Origin: Chlamydiota bacterium
GTDB lineage: Bacteria > Auribacterota > Tritonobacteria > UBA1439
NCBI GenBank assembly: GCA_012729785.1
Contig: JAAYCL010000014.1
Location: forward strand, 1-64,000
Direction: 5' to 3'
Length of the DNA: 64,000 nt
Shown here: positions 15,848 through 25,769 of the stretch, in pieces
How positions within the stretch are numbered: the first letter of the stretch is position 1
Layout: each line of letters starts with the position of its first letter
Notes under the pieces: generated by a model
What the model saw: only the letters and a program-made list of their open reading frames with translations
What the model was told of the DNA's origin: nothing
The model's database searches: none
Program-made: the position numbers and the translations under genes

Positions 15848-16023
15848 CGGCACATTCCTCCCAAACGGGCATTATAGGGCCTCCGCGACCGGGGCGCAAG
15901 GGCGGATGCCGGCCAAGAGGCGACGCGATCGCCGAGCGGAATCAGCCGAGCAGAATCCGCTTGACAAACGGCTCAATATTTGGTCTTCTTGATGTACGCT
16001 GGGCCACAGGAAAGGAGGCCGCG

Positions 16024-16815
16024 ATGGGAAGGCTATGTGTGTGTATGACGGTGTGCCTGCTTCTTGCCGCAGGGTGGGCATCTGCGCAGCCGGAGGGGAC
16101 GCGGCTTGATTTCGCGCCGCCCGACGGTTTCTGGGACACCACCTTCGACGGGACGGCCTGGGACCCGCCCATTACGAAGATGCCGCCGGTCGGCACGCTG
16201 GTGGACGGCACCGGCGACGACAACGCGGACGCCGACCTGATCGACCGGAACAACAACGGCGTCTCCGACGCGGTGGCCGCCATCGACACCGACGAGGTCC
16301 TGATGGAGCTCGAGGAGCCGGTCATCCCGGTCGGCCCGCGCATGGGGACGACGCTGGACTACGAGGGCGACGGGGTGTCGGAGCACACGTACGACGGGGC
16401 GGCGTGGAACCCGCCGATTGCGCAGCAGCCGCCGGTCGGGACGATGGTTGACCTGGAGGGGGACGGGCCGCCGGAGGCGAGGTTCGCGGACCAGAACGGG
16501 AACGGGGTGGCGGACGCGGTGGTCGACATCGGGACGGGCAAGGTGCTGATGGAGCTCGAGGAGCCGGTCATCCCGGTCGGCCCGCGCATGGGGACGACGC
16601 TGGACTACGAGGGCGACGGGGTGTCGGAGCACACGTACGACGGGGCGGCGTGGAACCCGCCGATCGCGCAGCAGCCGCCGGTCGGGACGATGGTTGACCT
16701 GAAGGGGGACGGGCCGCCGGAGGCGAGGTTCGCGGACCTGAACGGGAACGGGGTGGCCGACGCGGTGGTCGACATCGAGACGGGCGATGTGCTGATGGAG
16801 CTCGAGGAGCGGTAG
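16024..16815 (+). CDS. Secreted protein of three 82-residue tandem repeats with Asp/Asn-rich loops
   Basis: A 263-residue protein with a signal peptide (about residues 1-22, ending ASA-Q). The rest consists of three copies of an 82-residue unit: a TLDYEGDGVSEHTYDG-like half, then MVDLEGDGPPEARFADxNGNGVADAVVDI, described as a region, ending in VLMELEE. Copies 2 and 3 are nearly identical at DNA level (period 246 bp), while copy 1 has diverged. The DxNxNG and EGDG loops look like calcium-binding loops of thrombospondin-3/dockerin type. GGAGG is well placed upstream. It is monocistronic between divergent arnB and convergent DUF3108 genes. The function is unknown. Confidence 0.7.
   Translation: MGRLCVCMTVCLLLAAGWASAQPEGTRLDFAPPDGFWDTTFDGTAWDPPITKMPPVGTLVDGTGDDNADADLIDRNNNGVSDAVAAIDTDEVLMELEEPVIPVGPRMGTTLDYEGDGVSEHTYDGAAWNPPIAQQPPVGTMVDLEGDGPPEARFADQNGNGVADAVVDIGTGKVLMELEEPVIPVGPRMGTTLDYEGDGVSEHTYDGAAWNPPIAQQPPVGTMVDLKGDGPPEARFADLNGNGVADAVVDIETGDVLMELEER
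16309..16812 (+). repeat. 246-bp direct tandem repeat inside the secreted repeat gene
   Basis: The word CTCGAGGAGC recurs at 16,309, 16,555 and 16,801. The two full units between them differ at only a handful of bases, which indicates recent duplication or ongoing homogenisation. Confidence 0.85.
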
Positions 16816-16830
16816 GACGCGGGCGGGGGA

Positions 16831-17652
16831 TCAGTGCGCCGCCGCGGGCAGCGACAACTCCTGGAGCACCACGGAGACGGTGGGACGGAAGACGACGAAC
16901 GGGAGCTCGCCGCTCACGACGAGCGGGATGCGGGTCTTCTTGTCCACGACGACCCGCAGGGTGCCCTGGACGCCGAAGAGGCCGCTGAACCTCCTGCCCT
17001 TCTCCTCCTCCTCGCCGTAGTCGGGCTCGATGCCGATCCTCAGCGCGTCGAACGTCCCCAGCCTGCCGAGGGGGAGCGTCTCCTCCCCGGCCACGGTCAC
17101 CCGCGCGTTCCAGACGTCCCGGTTCTCCACGAACCGGTAGTTTTTGCGGGTCCCGACCGCGTCGCCGATCCCCCGGGCGAAGTAGAGCGTGTAGAGGATG
17201 TCGTTCGTCTCGGCGTCGAGCGGGAAGACGGCGCGCGTCTCCCACGGGGCCTCGTCCATCATCTCCACGGAGGAGAACCTCCCCGCCTTCCGGAGGAAGG
17301 TGCCCCGCCCCGCCTCGCGGTCGAAGAGGACGCGGTGGTCACGCTTCTCGGAGCCGACCTCCCGGCGTCGGAACTCGACGCTCCTGAGCGTCTCCGCGTC
17401 CACCCAGGAGGTCATCCGGATGTCGAGCGTGTAGATCAGGTAGCTCCCGTAGGCGCGGGCATCGATGCGGTACGTTTCCCGGCCCGCGCGCGTCTCCTTC
17501 CCGACCTCGAACCAGACGTTTCCCACGGGGATCCAGCCGAGGACGTAGCCCTTGTACTGGAGCTTCTCCCCGGGGACGAGCGGGGGGGCGGCCGCGGAGG
17601 GGGCGGCGAGCAGCAGGGAGAGAAGCACGGTCGAAAGCATCCGGCGCTCCAC
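16831..17652 (-). CDS. DUF3108 domain exported protein
   Basis: A 273-residue protein with a cleavable signal peptide (residues 1-22, ending SAAA). The mature part fits DUF3108: the GEKLQYKGYVLGWIPVG opening, an IDARAYGSYLIYTLDIR strand pair, and a C-terminal GTLRVVVDKKTRIPLVV region. DUF3108 proteins are predicted periplasmic beta-rich proteins of unknown role, often near envelope genes. It converges on the tandem-repeat gene with a 15-base gap. An internal ATG at 17,640 is an alternative start. No partner gene is evident. Confidence 0.75.
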   Translation of the reverse strand: MERRMLSTVLLSLLLAAPSAAAPPLVPGEKLQYKGYVLGWIPVGNVWFEVGKETRAGRETYRIDARAYGSYLIYTLDIRMTSWVDAETLRSVEFRRREVGSEKRDHRVLFDREAGRGTFLRKAGRFSSVEMMDEAPWETRAVFPLDAETNDILYTLYFARGIGDAVGTRKNYRFVENRDVWNARVTVAGEETLPLGRLGTFDALRIGIEPDYGEEEEKGRRFSGLFGVQGTLRVVVDKKTRIPLVVSGELPFVVFRPTVSVVLQELSLPAAAH

Positions 17653-17687
17653 GGGGCCCCCGGGTCCCGCGGACCCGGAGGAGACCC

Positions 17688-17716
17688 TTGACCCGTTGTA
17701 GGCGGTAGTATACTAT
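17688..17716 (+). promoter_or_regulatory. Sigma-70-type promoter for the tRNA cluster (TTGACC-17-TACTAT)
   Basis: TTGACC (17,688-17,693) and TACTAT (17,711-17,716) are 17 bases apart, and the mature tRNA-Lys begins 10 bases further on. An overlapping TATACT sits at 17,709. Confidence 0.6.
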
Positions 17717-17725
17717 AGTGCCCGG

Positions 17726-17800
17726 GCGCCACTAGCTCAATGGTAGAGCAGCTGACTCTTAATCAGGAGGTTCGGGGTTCGAGTCCCTGGTGGCGCACCA
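17726..17800 (+). tRNA. tRNA-Lys (anticodon CTT)
   Basis: The acceptor GCGCCAC pairs with GTGGCGC. The D arm is GCTC/GAGC, the anticodon loop CTCTTAA has CTT at 34-36, and the T loop is GGTTCGAGTCC. The CCA end is encoded (17,798-17,800). Confidence 0.93.
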
Positions 17801-17948
17801 TTACTTCGTCAGGAGAGTCGCAAGGCGCAAGGGTGAAGGCGGGGGGACCGAATCGACCGGATCGCCCCGGCATCGATCGGCGGTATCGCGCCGGCTCGGG
17901 TGCGACCCGCGTTCAATCCCGGGTGTCTGGTCGTACGCCGTGGCCGTC

Positions 17949-18033
17949 GCGAGAGTGGTGGAACTGGCAGACACGTAAGATTTAGGATCTTATGCCGCAA
18001 GGCGTGGGGGTTCGACTCCCCCCTCTCGCACCA
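17949..18033 (+). tRNA. tRNA-Leu (anticodon TAG)
   Basis: An 85-nt tRNA with a long variable arm. The acceptor GCGAGAG pairs with CTCTCGC, the anticodon loop TTTAGGA has TAG, and TTCGACTC lies in the T loop. CCA is encoded. The spacing from tRNA-Lys suggests a shared primary transcript. Confidence 0.93.
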
Positions 18034-18084
18034 TGCGCGGCGGGCGGGGATGCGGCACCGAGGATCTGGCGGCTGATCGCGGGG

Positions 18085-18160
18085 GCGAGCGTAGCTCAGC
18101 TGGTAGAGCACCACCTTGCCAAGGTGGCTGTCGGGGGTTCGAATCCCCTCGCTCGCTCCA
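18085..18160 (+). tRNA. tRNA-Gly (anticodon GCC)
   Basis: The acceptor GCGAGCG pairs with CGCTCGC. The anticodon stem CCACC/GGTGG encloses TTGCCAA (GCC), and the T loop is GGTTCGAATCC. CCA is encoded. Confidence 0.94.
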
Positions 18161-18343
18161 TTACTCCTTCCTGATGCGCCGGGGCAGCCCGCCGGCAGGG
18201 GGGCGCCGGCGATCCCCGGCGGGACAAGGGCTCGCCTCCCCCGCGGCGTGGAGAAGCGTGGGCGCATCGACCGGCCCCGCGGGAGCGGGGGCGGGCGTTC
18301 TTTTCGGCGCCGCGGAGGGGCCGGCGACGGCAAGGGGTTGCGG

Positions 18344-19627
18344 ATGGAACTGAAGATCGAGACGCTCGGTCCGTGCAAGAGGAAACTGCGCATCGAGGTG
18401 CCCGCGGGGCGCGTCGACGAGGAGTTGGAGCGCGCCTACACGGAGGCGGGCCGCGGGGCGGTCGTCCCCGGCTTCCGCCCCGGCAAGGCCCCGCGCAAGG
18501 TCATCGAGCTCCACTACGGCGCGAAGGTGCGCGTGGATATCAAGGAACGGCTCATCGAGGAGTCGGTCGAGTCCGCCCTCCGGGAGCAGCGTCTCTCCCC
18601 CGCCGTCCCGCCCCGCCTCGATATCGACTCGTTCCCCCTCTCCCCGGGGCAGCCGTTCCGTTTCGAGGTCGAGGTCGAGGTGTGGCCGGAGGTGGCGGCG
18701 AGCGGCTACACCGGGATCAAGGTCGCCAAGAAGAAGATCGAGGCGAAGGAGGAGGATGTCGAGGGGTATATCCGGATGCTCCTCGACCGGCACGCCGAGA
18801 TCGTCCCCGTCGAGGGGCGCGGGCTCCGGGACGGCGACCTCGCCCTCCTCGATATCTCCGGCGAGACGGGCGGGACGGTCTTCGACGAGAAGCGCGCCGC
18901 CTGGATCGAGGCGGGGCCGAAGGCGTACTGCGACGGCTTCTGCGAGAAGCTCGCCGCCGCCTCGCCGGGTGAGGTCCGCGAATTCACCCTCAAACTCCCC
19001 GCGGAGGGGCTGCGGGAGGGTCTCGCCGGCAAGGAGGCGCGTTTCGTCGTCACAATCCGCGAGCTGAAGGAGAAGCGCCTCCCGGAGCTGAACGACGACT
19101 TCTGCAAAAGGCTTGGGAACTGCGCGAACCTTGAGGAGCTCCGCGCGTCGGTCCGGAAGGATCTGCGCGCGTACGCCGAGGCGGAGGCGCGAGACGACCT
19201 GATCCGCCAGATCAACGACTACCTCCTGGAGCGCCACGCGGTGCCCCTCCCCGAGACGCGCGCGGCGCTGGACGGGGTCTCCCTCGCCCAGAAGGCCGCG
19301 GGGAACCTCCTGGCGCGGGGGCTCAAGAAGGAGGATATCCTCGATCGCAAGGAGGAGCTTCTGGCGGTCTCCCGCAAGGACGCCGAGAAGCGCCTTGCCC
19401 TCTCCCTCGTCTACGGGAGCATCGCCCGGCGCGAGAAGATCGCCGTCACGCCCGCCGAGGTGGAGGCGAGGGTCGCGCAGATCGCCGCCTCCGCGAAACG
19501 GGAACCGGCGGAGGTGCGCGCCGCCCTCGAGAAGGACGACCGGCTCGACGAGATCGAGAACGACATCGTCCGGGAGAAGATCGAAACGTTCCTGCTCGAG
19601 AAGGCGAAGGTGCGGGAGGCGAGGTAG
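18344..19627 (+). CDS. tig: Trigger factor
   Basis: A 427-residue ribosome-associated chaperone and peptidyl-prolyl isomerase. The N-terminal ribosome-binding domain has the signature GFRPGKAP at residues 43-50. The FKBP-type PPIase domain follows (about 150-235), then a helical C-terminal chaperone domain. It opens the tig-clpP-clpX run found in many bacteria, 84 bases before clpP. The ATG at 18,344 starts at the conserved MELKIETLG; in-frame sequence upstream runs into the tRNA-Gly gene and is not part of the protein. Confidence 0.95.
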   Translation: MELKIETLGPCKRKLRIEVPAGRVDEELERAYTEAGRGAVVPGFRPGKAPRKVIELHYGAKVRVDIKERLIEESVESALREQRLSPAVPPRLDIDSFPLSPGQPFRFEVEVEVWPEVAASGYTGIKVAKKKIEAKEEDVEGYIRMLLDRHAEIVPVEGRGLRDGDLALLDISGETGGTVFDEKRAAWIEAGPKAYCDGFCEKLAAASPGEVREFTLKLPAEGLREGLAGKEARFVVTIRELKEKRLPELNDDFCKRLGNCANLEELRASVRKDLRAYAEAEARDDLIRQINDYLLERHAVPLPETRAALDGVSLAQKAAGNLLARGLKKEDILDRKEELLAVSRKDAEKRLALSLVYGSIARREKIAVTPAEVEARVAQIAASAKREPAEVRAALEKDDRLDEIENDIVREKIETFLLEKAKVREAR

Positions 19628-19710
19628 GGGGCTCTCGGGCCTCCGGGGCGGTGCGCGGGCTGGTGCCCGCGCAGCGCGCGGGGAATGCGGGCGCAATGCG
19701 CGGAGGCGAC

Positions 19711-20308
19711 ATGAAGAATCAGCTCATCCCGATGGTGGTCGAGACGTCCGGCCGTTACGAGCGGGCGTACGACATCTACTCGCGGCTTCTCAAGGACCGG
19801 ATCGTCTTCGTCGGCACGGAGATCGACGATACCGTCTCGAACATCGTCGTCGCCCAGATGCTCTTCCTCCAGAGCGAGGATCCGGACAAGGACATCAACC
19901 TCTACATCAACTCCCCCGGCGGCTCCGTCACCGCGGGGCTGGCGGTCTACGACACGATCCAGTTCGTCCGATGCGACGTGCACACCTACTGCATCGGGCA
20001 GGCGGCGTCGATGGCGGCGCTTCTCCTCGCGGCGGGGACAAAGGGGAAGCGCCACTGCCTCCCGCACGCGCGGCTTATGATCCACCAGCCGTGGGGCGGC
20101 GTGCAGGGCGCGGCCGCCGACATCAGCATCCAGGCGCAGGAGATCCTGCGCCTGCGCGAGAAGATCAACGAGCTCCTCTCCCACCACACCGGCAAGCCGC
20201 TTGCGGACATCGCGCGCGACACCGACCGGGACTTCTACATGAGCGCCGAGGAGGCGCGGAACTACGGGCTGGTGGACCAGGTGATCATGACGCAGAAAGA
20301 GGCCAAGG

Positions 20309-20319
<11 letters not shown>
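19711..20319 (+). CDS. clpP: ATP-dependent Clp protease proteolytic subunit ClpP
   Basis: A 202-residue serine peptidase forming the barrel that degrades proteins fed by ClpX. The catalytic triad is visible: S100 in GQAASMAA, H125 in MIHQPWGG, and D174 in the TDRDFYMS stretch. [11 protein letters not shown] is the usual strand-loop. The ATG at 19,711 has GGAGGCGAC right before it and matches the family N-terminus (LIPMVVE); an in-frame start at 19,651 is not needed. The clpX GTG start lies inside the clpP end (11-base overlap). Confidence 0.96.
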
Positions 20320-21550
<1,231 letters not shown>

Positions 21551-21587
21551 TTCCCCCAGCCGCTCCGCATCCCCGGAGCGAGGTCGA

Positions 21588-22334
21588 ATGAACCGTGCAC
21601 CGAAAGGCCTCTCCGGCGGCTCGTCCCTCGACCCCGCCCGCGTTCCCGCGCACGTCGCCATCATCATGGACGGCAACGGCCGCTGGGCGCGCGCGCGCGG
21701 ACTGTCGCGGATCAGGGGGCACCTGGCGGGGGCCGAGTCGATACGGGAGATCGTGCGCGCCGCCGGCGAGCTGGGGATCGGGTACCTCACGCTCTACGCC
21801 TTCTCGGTGGAGAACTGGAAGCGGCCGAAACGCGAGGTCTCCTCGCTGATGGCGCTGCTCAAGCGCTTCCTGGCGCGGGAGGAGGCCGAACTCAACCGCA
21901 ACAACGTCCGCCTGCGGGCGATCGGCCGCATCGCCGGCCTGCCGTCCGACGTGCAGGGGGCGCTGCAAAAGGCGTGCGCCGCGACCGCCTCGAACACGGG
22001 GCTCACGCTCATCCTCGCGTTGAACTACGGGGGGAGGAGCGAGATCGTGGACGCGGTCCGCCAACTCTGCGCGCGGGCGGCGCGCGGGGAACTCACGGCG
22101 GAGGAGGTGGGTGAGGAGACCGTCGCCGGGAGCCTCTACACCGCCGGCATCCCCGACCCCGACCTGCTCATCCGCACGAGCGGGGAGATGCGCGTCAGCA
22201 ACTTCCTCCTCTGGCAGATATCGTACGCGGAGATGCACGTCACCCCGGTCTACTGGCCGGACTTCCGAAGACCGCACCTCGTCCGAGCGCTCCTCGACTA
22301 CCAGCGGCGGGAGCGGAGATTCGGCGGGGTGTGA
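21588..22334 (+). CDS. uppS: Isoprenyl transferase (undecaprenyl diphosphate synthase)
   Basis: A 248-residue cis-prenyltransferase that makes the C55 carrier for peptidoglycan, O-antigen and Ara4N transfer. The catalytic MDGNGRWA (D28) is followed by H45 in IRGHLAG and YAFSVENWKRP. The C-terminal DLLIRTSGEMRVSNFLLWQ region binds IPP. It is the first of five genes (uppS-cdsA-dxr-rseP-ispG) in an order common in bacteria. A 37-base gap separates it from clpX. Confidence 0.95.
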   Translation: MNRAPKGLSGGSSLDPARVPAHVAIIMDGNGRWARARGLSRIRGHLAGAESIREIVRAAGELGIGYLTLYAFSVENWKRPKREVSSLMALLKRFLAREEAELNRNNVRLRAIGRIAGLPSDVQGALQKACAATASNTGLTLILALNYGGRSEIVDAVRQLCARAARGELTAEEVGEETVAGSLYTAGIPDPDLLIRTSGEMRVSNFLLWQISYAEMHVTPVYWPDFRRPHLVRALLDYQRRERRFGGV

Positions 22335-22350
22335 CCCGGGGGTATCGCCG

Positions 22351-23178
22351 ATGTTCGCCACTCGTGTCGTCAGCGCCGCGGTTTTGATCGCCACCGGCAT
22401 CCTCTCGGTCTGGTTCAGCCGGGGGCCCGCGGCGATCGCCGCGTTCGGGGTCGCCGCCCTCATGGGGGTCGCGGCCGTGCAGGAGTACTACGGGCTGCTC
22501 GAGGCCAGGGGGATGCGCGTCCGCTCCGGCTACGGGAGCGCGGCGGTCGTCCTCTACCTCGCCGCCGTGTTTGCCGACTGCGCCCTCCCCGCGTCGGGGG
22601 GGCGGATGGAGCTCGCCGCGGCGGTGGCGCTGCTGCTGGGGCTGCTCCTCCTCGAGACCTTCGGGCGCGACCGCGCGCATGCGCTCACCGGCACCGCGGG
22701 CGCCGTCACCGGGTTCGTCTACGTCGCCTGGCTCTGGTCGTTTATCTTCCGGATACTCTACCTCCCCGGCGTGGAGGGGCGCTGGCTCCTCTACGCGCTC
22801 TTCCTCATCGTCAAGGGCGGGGACATCCTCGCGTATCTCGTAGGGAAGACGGTGGGGCGGCACAAGCTCGTCCCGCGCCTCAGCCCGGGCAAGACATGGG
22901 AGGGGGCGGCGGCGAACCTCGCGGGCGGGATCGCCGGGGGACTCGTTGCGTGGCGCTGGTTCCCGTGCGGGCTCTCCGCCGGCTCCGCGCTCGCCCTCGG
23001 CCTGCTCCTCAGCGTGGTGGGCCAGGCGGGCGATCTGGTGGAGTCGGCCCTGAAGCGCTCCGCGGGCGTGAAGGACTCGAGCGGCTCCATTCCGGGCATG
23101 GGCGGGACGCTCGACGTGCTGGACAGCCTGCTCCCCGCGCTCCCCGTGATGTACCTCTATCTGGTGCTGGCGCGATGA
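22351..23178 (+). CDS. cdsA: Phosphatidate cytidylyltransferase
   Basis: A 275-residue polytopic membrane enzyme making CDP-diacylglycerol from phosphatidate and CTP. About seven hydrophobic segments are seen. The CDP-DAG synthase signature is at the C-terminal end: SALKRSAGVKDSSGSIPGMGG, taken here as residues 235-255, then LDVLDSLLPALP. The start at 22,351 is the first ATG after uppS. Its TGA overlaps the dxr ATG. Confidence 0.93.
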   Translation: MFATRVVSAAVLIATGILSVWFSRGPAAIAAFGVAALMGVAAVQEYYGLLEARGMRVRSGYGSAAVVLYLAAVFADCALPASGGRMELAAAVALLLGLLLLETFGRDRAHALTGTAGAVTGFVYVAWLWSFIFRILYLPGVEGRWLLYALFLIVKGGDILAYLVGKTVGRHKLVPRLSPGKTWEGAAANLAGGIAGGLVAWRWFPCGLSAGSALALGLLLSVVGQAGDLVESALKRSAGVKDSSGSIPGMGGTLDVLDSLLPALPVMYLYLVLAR

Positions 23179-24317
23179 AGACGATCGTCATCCTCGGGTC
23201 CACCGGCTCCATCGGGGTGAACACCCTCAAGGTCGTCGAGGCGTTCCCCGGCGAGCTCCGCGTCGTCGGCCTCGGCGTCCGCCGGAACATCGCCGCGTTG
23301 AAGGAGCAGATCGCCCGCTTCAAGCCGCGCCTCGTCGCGGTGGAGGACGAGGCGCGGGCGGCGGAGCTGCGGACGGCCGTCGGCGGCGCCGTCGAGGTGG
23401 CGGGAGGGCGCGAGGGGATGCTGCGCCTCGCGTCGATGCCCGGGGCGGACACGGTCGTCTCGGCGATGGTCGGCGCGGCCGGCGTGCTGCCGACGCTCGA
23501 GGCCGTGCGCGCGGGGAAGCGGATCGCCCTCGCGAACAAGGAGGCCCTCGTCTGCGCCGGCGAGATCATCATGGGCGAGGCCGCCCGCCGCGGCGCGGAG
23601 CTGCTCCCCGTCGACAGCGAGCACAGCGCGATCCACCAGTGCCTGCGCGCGGGCGCGCACGGGGAGGTGCGGCGGCTCGTCCTCACCGCCTCCGGGGGGC
23701 CGTTCTTGCGCCTCTCGAAGGCGCGGATGGCCCGGGCGACGCCCGAGGAGGCGCTCAGGCACCCGCGCTGGAAGATGGGGAAAAAGGTCAGCATCGATTC
23801 CGCGACGATGATGAACAAGGCGCTCGAGATGATCGAGGCCCGCTGGCTCTTCGGCGTCGCCCCGGAGAGGATCGACGTGCTCGTCCACCCGGAGAGCGCC
23901 ATGCACTCGCTCGTCGAGTTCGAGGACGGCTCGATGATCGCCCAGCTCAGCCCCGCCGACATGCGCATCCCGATACAGTACGCGCTCCTCCACCCGCGCC
24001 GTCTCTCCGCGCCGTGGGACCCGCTCCGTCTCGACCGGCTCGGGGCGCTGCAGTTCGAGCGCCCCGACCCCGCGCGCTTCCCCGCCCTCGAACTGGCCCG
24101 GCGGGCGATGGCGGCGGGAGGGACGATGCCAGCGGTGATGAACGCGGCCAACGAGGTCGCGGTGCAGCGGTTCCTCGCGGGCGAGATTTCGTTCGCCGCG
24201 ATCGCCGCGGTCGTCGAGGGGGCGATGCGGGGGCACGAGGCGGTCCGGGCGCCGTCGCTGGAGGAGATATTCCGGGCGGACGCGTGGGCCCGGGCCGAGG
24301 CGGGGAGGGCGGAATGA
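23175..24317 (+). CDS. dxr: 1-deoxy-D-xylulose-5-phosphate reductoisomerase
   Basis: A 380-residue enzyme of the MEP isoprenoid pathway, converting DXP to MEP with NADPH. NADPH-binding GSTGSIG is at residues 8-14. The substrate and metal region has NKEALVCAG, DSEHSAIHQ and SIDSATMMNKALE. The C-terminal NAANEVAV helix is typical. It is coupled at both ends by ATGA overlaps (cdsA upstream, rseP downstream) and works in one pathway with ispG two genes later. Confidence 0.96.
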   Translation: MKTIVILGSTGSIGVNTLKVVEAFPGELRVVGLGVRRNIAALKEQIARFKPRLVAVEDEARAAELRTAVGGAVEVAGGREGMLRLASMPGADTVVSAMVGAAGVLPTLEAVRAGKRIALANKEALVCAGEIIMGEAARRGAELLPVDSEHSAIHQCLRAGAHGEVRRLVLTASGGPFLRLSKARMARATPEEALRHPRWKMGKKVSIDSATMMNKALEMIEARWLFGVAPERIDVLVHPESAMHSLVEFEDGSMIAQLSPADMRIPIQYALLHPRRLSAPWDPLRLDRLGALQFERPDPARFPALELARRAMAAGGTMPAVMNAANEVAVQRFLAGEISFAAIAAVVEGAMRGHEAVRAPSLEEIFRADAWARAEAGRAE

Positions 24318-25711
24318 GCGGCATCATCGCCGCCGTCGGCGGCTGGATCCCCGAGCATTTCCTCTCGATCGTCCTCGGCGTGCTCGCGCTCGGGATCGTG
24401 GTCTTCATCCACGAGCTCGGGCACTTCATCGTCGCCAAGCTGTGCGGGATCCGGGTGGAGATCTTCTCGATCGGTTTCCCCCCGAAGATCTGGGGCTTCA
24501 GACGGGGGGGAACCGAGTACCGGCTCTCCTGGATCCTCTTCGGCGGGTACGTGAAGCTCGCGGGGATGGAGTTCGAGGACGGCGTCGATCCGCGCGGCGT
24601 GCGGGACGGCTACTACGCGAGCCGGCTCCTGACGAGGATCGCCCTGTGCGCCTGCGGCCCCGCGATGAACATCCTCACCGCCTTCCTGCTCTTCTCGGGG
24701 CTCTATATCGCCGGTTTTCCGGTGCCCGCCAACCTGGAGAGCACGGTCATCGGCAGCGTGGCGGAGGGCTCCCCCGCGGAGCGGGCGGGGCTGCGGGCCG
24801 GCGACCGGGTCCTCTCGGTGAACGGGAACCGGGTCGGCCGCTGGGAGGATCTGAACAAGGCGATCGTCTACGCCACGACCCCGGCGGTCGAGATCGCCTT
24901 CGTGCGCGACGCTCTTCCCCGAATCGAGCGGATCGTGCCCGAGAAGGACGAGAAGCTGCAGTTGAAGCGGATCGGGATCTACCCCGTGGAGCTCGTCTCG
25001 GTGGATGTGCTCGAGGGGACGCCGGCCGCGGCGGCGGGGATGCGAAACGGCGATTTCATCGTCTCGGCCGATGGGGCCGCCGTCCGCTCGTGGGAGCAGC
25101 TGATGCGGACGATCCGCGGCGGGGAGCAGGTCCGGCTCGGGCTGCTGCGGCGGGGGAAGGCGGCGGAGGCGACAGTGGCGCCGCGCTGGAGCGAGGCGCT
25201 CGGGGCCCCGGCGATCGGGGTGCGGCTCAAGACCGCGGTGCCGATGCGCGAGCTCGAGGCGAACGGGCTGGTGGTCTATTTGTACCGCAATCCGGTCGGC
25301 GAACTGGCCCGGAACGTGCGGGAGATGTATCTCACGATGAAGGGCCTCGTGCTGCGGGCCGTCTCGCCCCGCGGCCTCGCGGGCCCCATCGGCATCGTCC
25401 AGATCATGAGCTACTCGATGCAGGCGGGGCTCAGGCAGTTCGCCTACATCATGGCCGTGATCAGCGTGAACCTCGGCGTGCTCAACCTCCTCCCGGTCCC
25501 GGTCCTCGACGGCGGGCACATCCTCATCGCCCTCGTCGAGCGCGTGCGAGGGAAGCCGCTCAGCGCGCGGGTGATGACGGCCGTCCAGAACGTTTTCGTC
25601 GCCCTGCTCCTGGCGTTCATGCTGATGGTGTCGGCCAACGACGTGGTGCGCAGCTGGGGGGAGGGGATCGCGAGTCTGTTCCGGGGCGGCGCCCCGGCCG
25701 AAAAGCCGTGA
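24314..25711 (+). CDS. rseP: Site-2 metalloprotease RseP
   Basis: A 465-residue inner-membrane S2P protease that cleaves anti-sigma factors and signal-peptide remnants inside the membrane. HELGH is at residues 33-37 in the first helix. Two PDZ domains follow (about 125-200 and 205-290), and the C-terminal LLPVPVLDGGH motif supplies the third zinc ligand. The dxr stop overlaps its ATG. The regulated sigma factor is not in this window. Confidence 0.94.
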   Translation: MSGIIAAVGGWIPEHFLSIVLGVLALGIVVFIHELGHFIVAKLCGIRVEIFSIGFPPKIWGFRRGGTEYRLSWILFGGYVKLAGMEFEDGVDPRGVRDGYYASRLLTRIALCACGPAMNILTAFLLFSGLYIAGFPVPANLESTVIGSVAEGSPAERAGLRAGDRVLSVNGNRVGRWEDLNKAIVYATTPAVEIAFVRDALPRIERIVPEKDEKLQLKRIGIYPVELVSVDVLEGTPAAAAGMRNGDFIVSADGAAVRSWEQLMRTIRGGEQVRLGLLRRGKAAEATVAPRWSEALGAPAIGVRLKTAVPMRELEANGLVVYLYRNPVGELARNVREMYLTMKGLVLRAVSPRGLAGPIGIVQIMSYSMQAGLRQFAYIMAVISVNLGVLNLLPVPVLDGGHILIALVERVRGKPLSARVMTAVQNVFVALLLAFMLMVSANDVVRSWGEGIASLFRGGAPAEKP

Positions 25712-25769
25712 GCGCGGCGCGCCATGCGCGGCGGGGCTCGCGCCGGGTTTCCCGGGGAGGGAGGGCGGG

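Noticed and set aside
15961-16000. TTGACA at 15,961 as a promoter for the tandem-repeat gene
   Set aside because: The -35 is perfect, but the sequence 16-18 bases on (TTCTTC or TCTTCT) is not a plausible -10.
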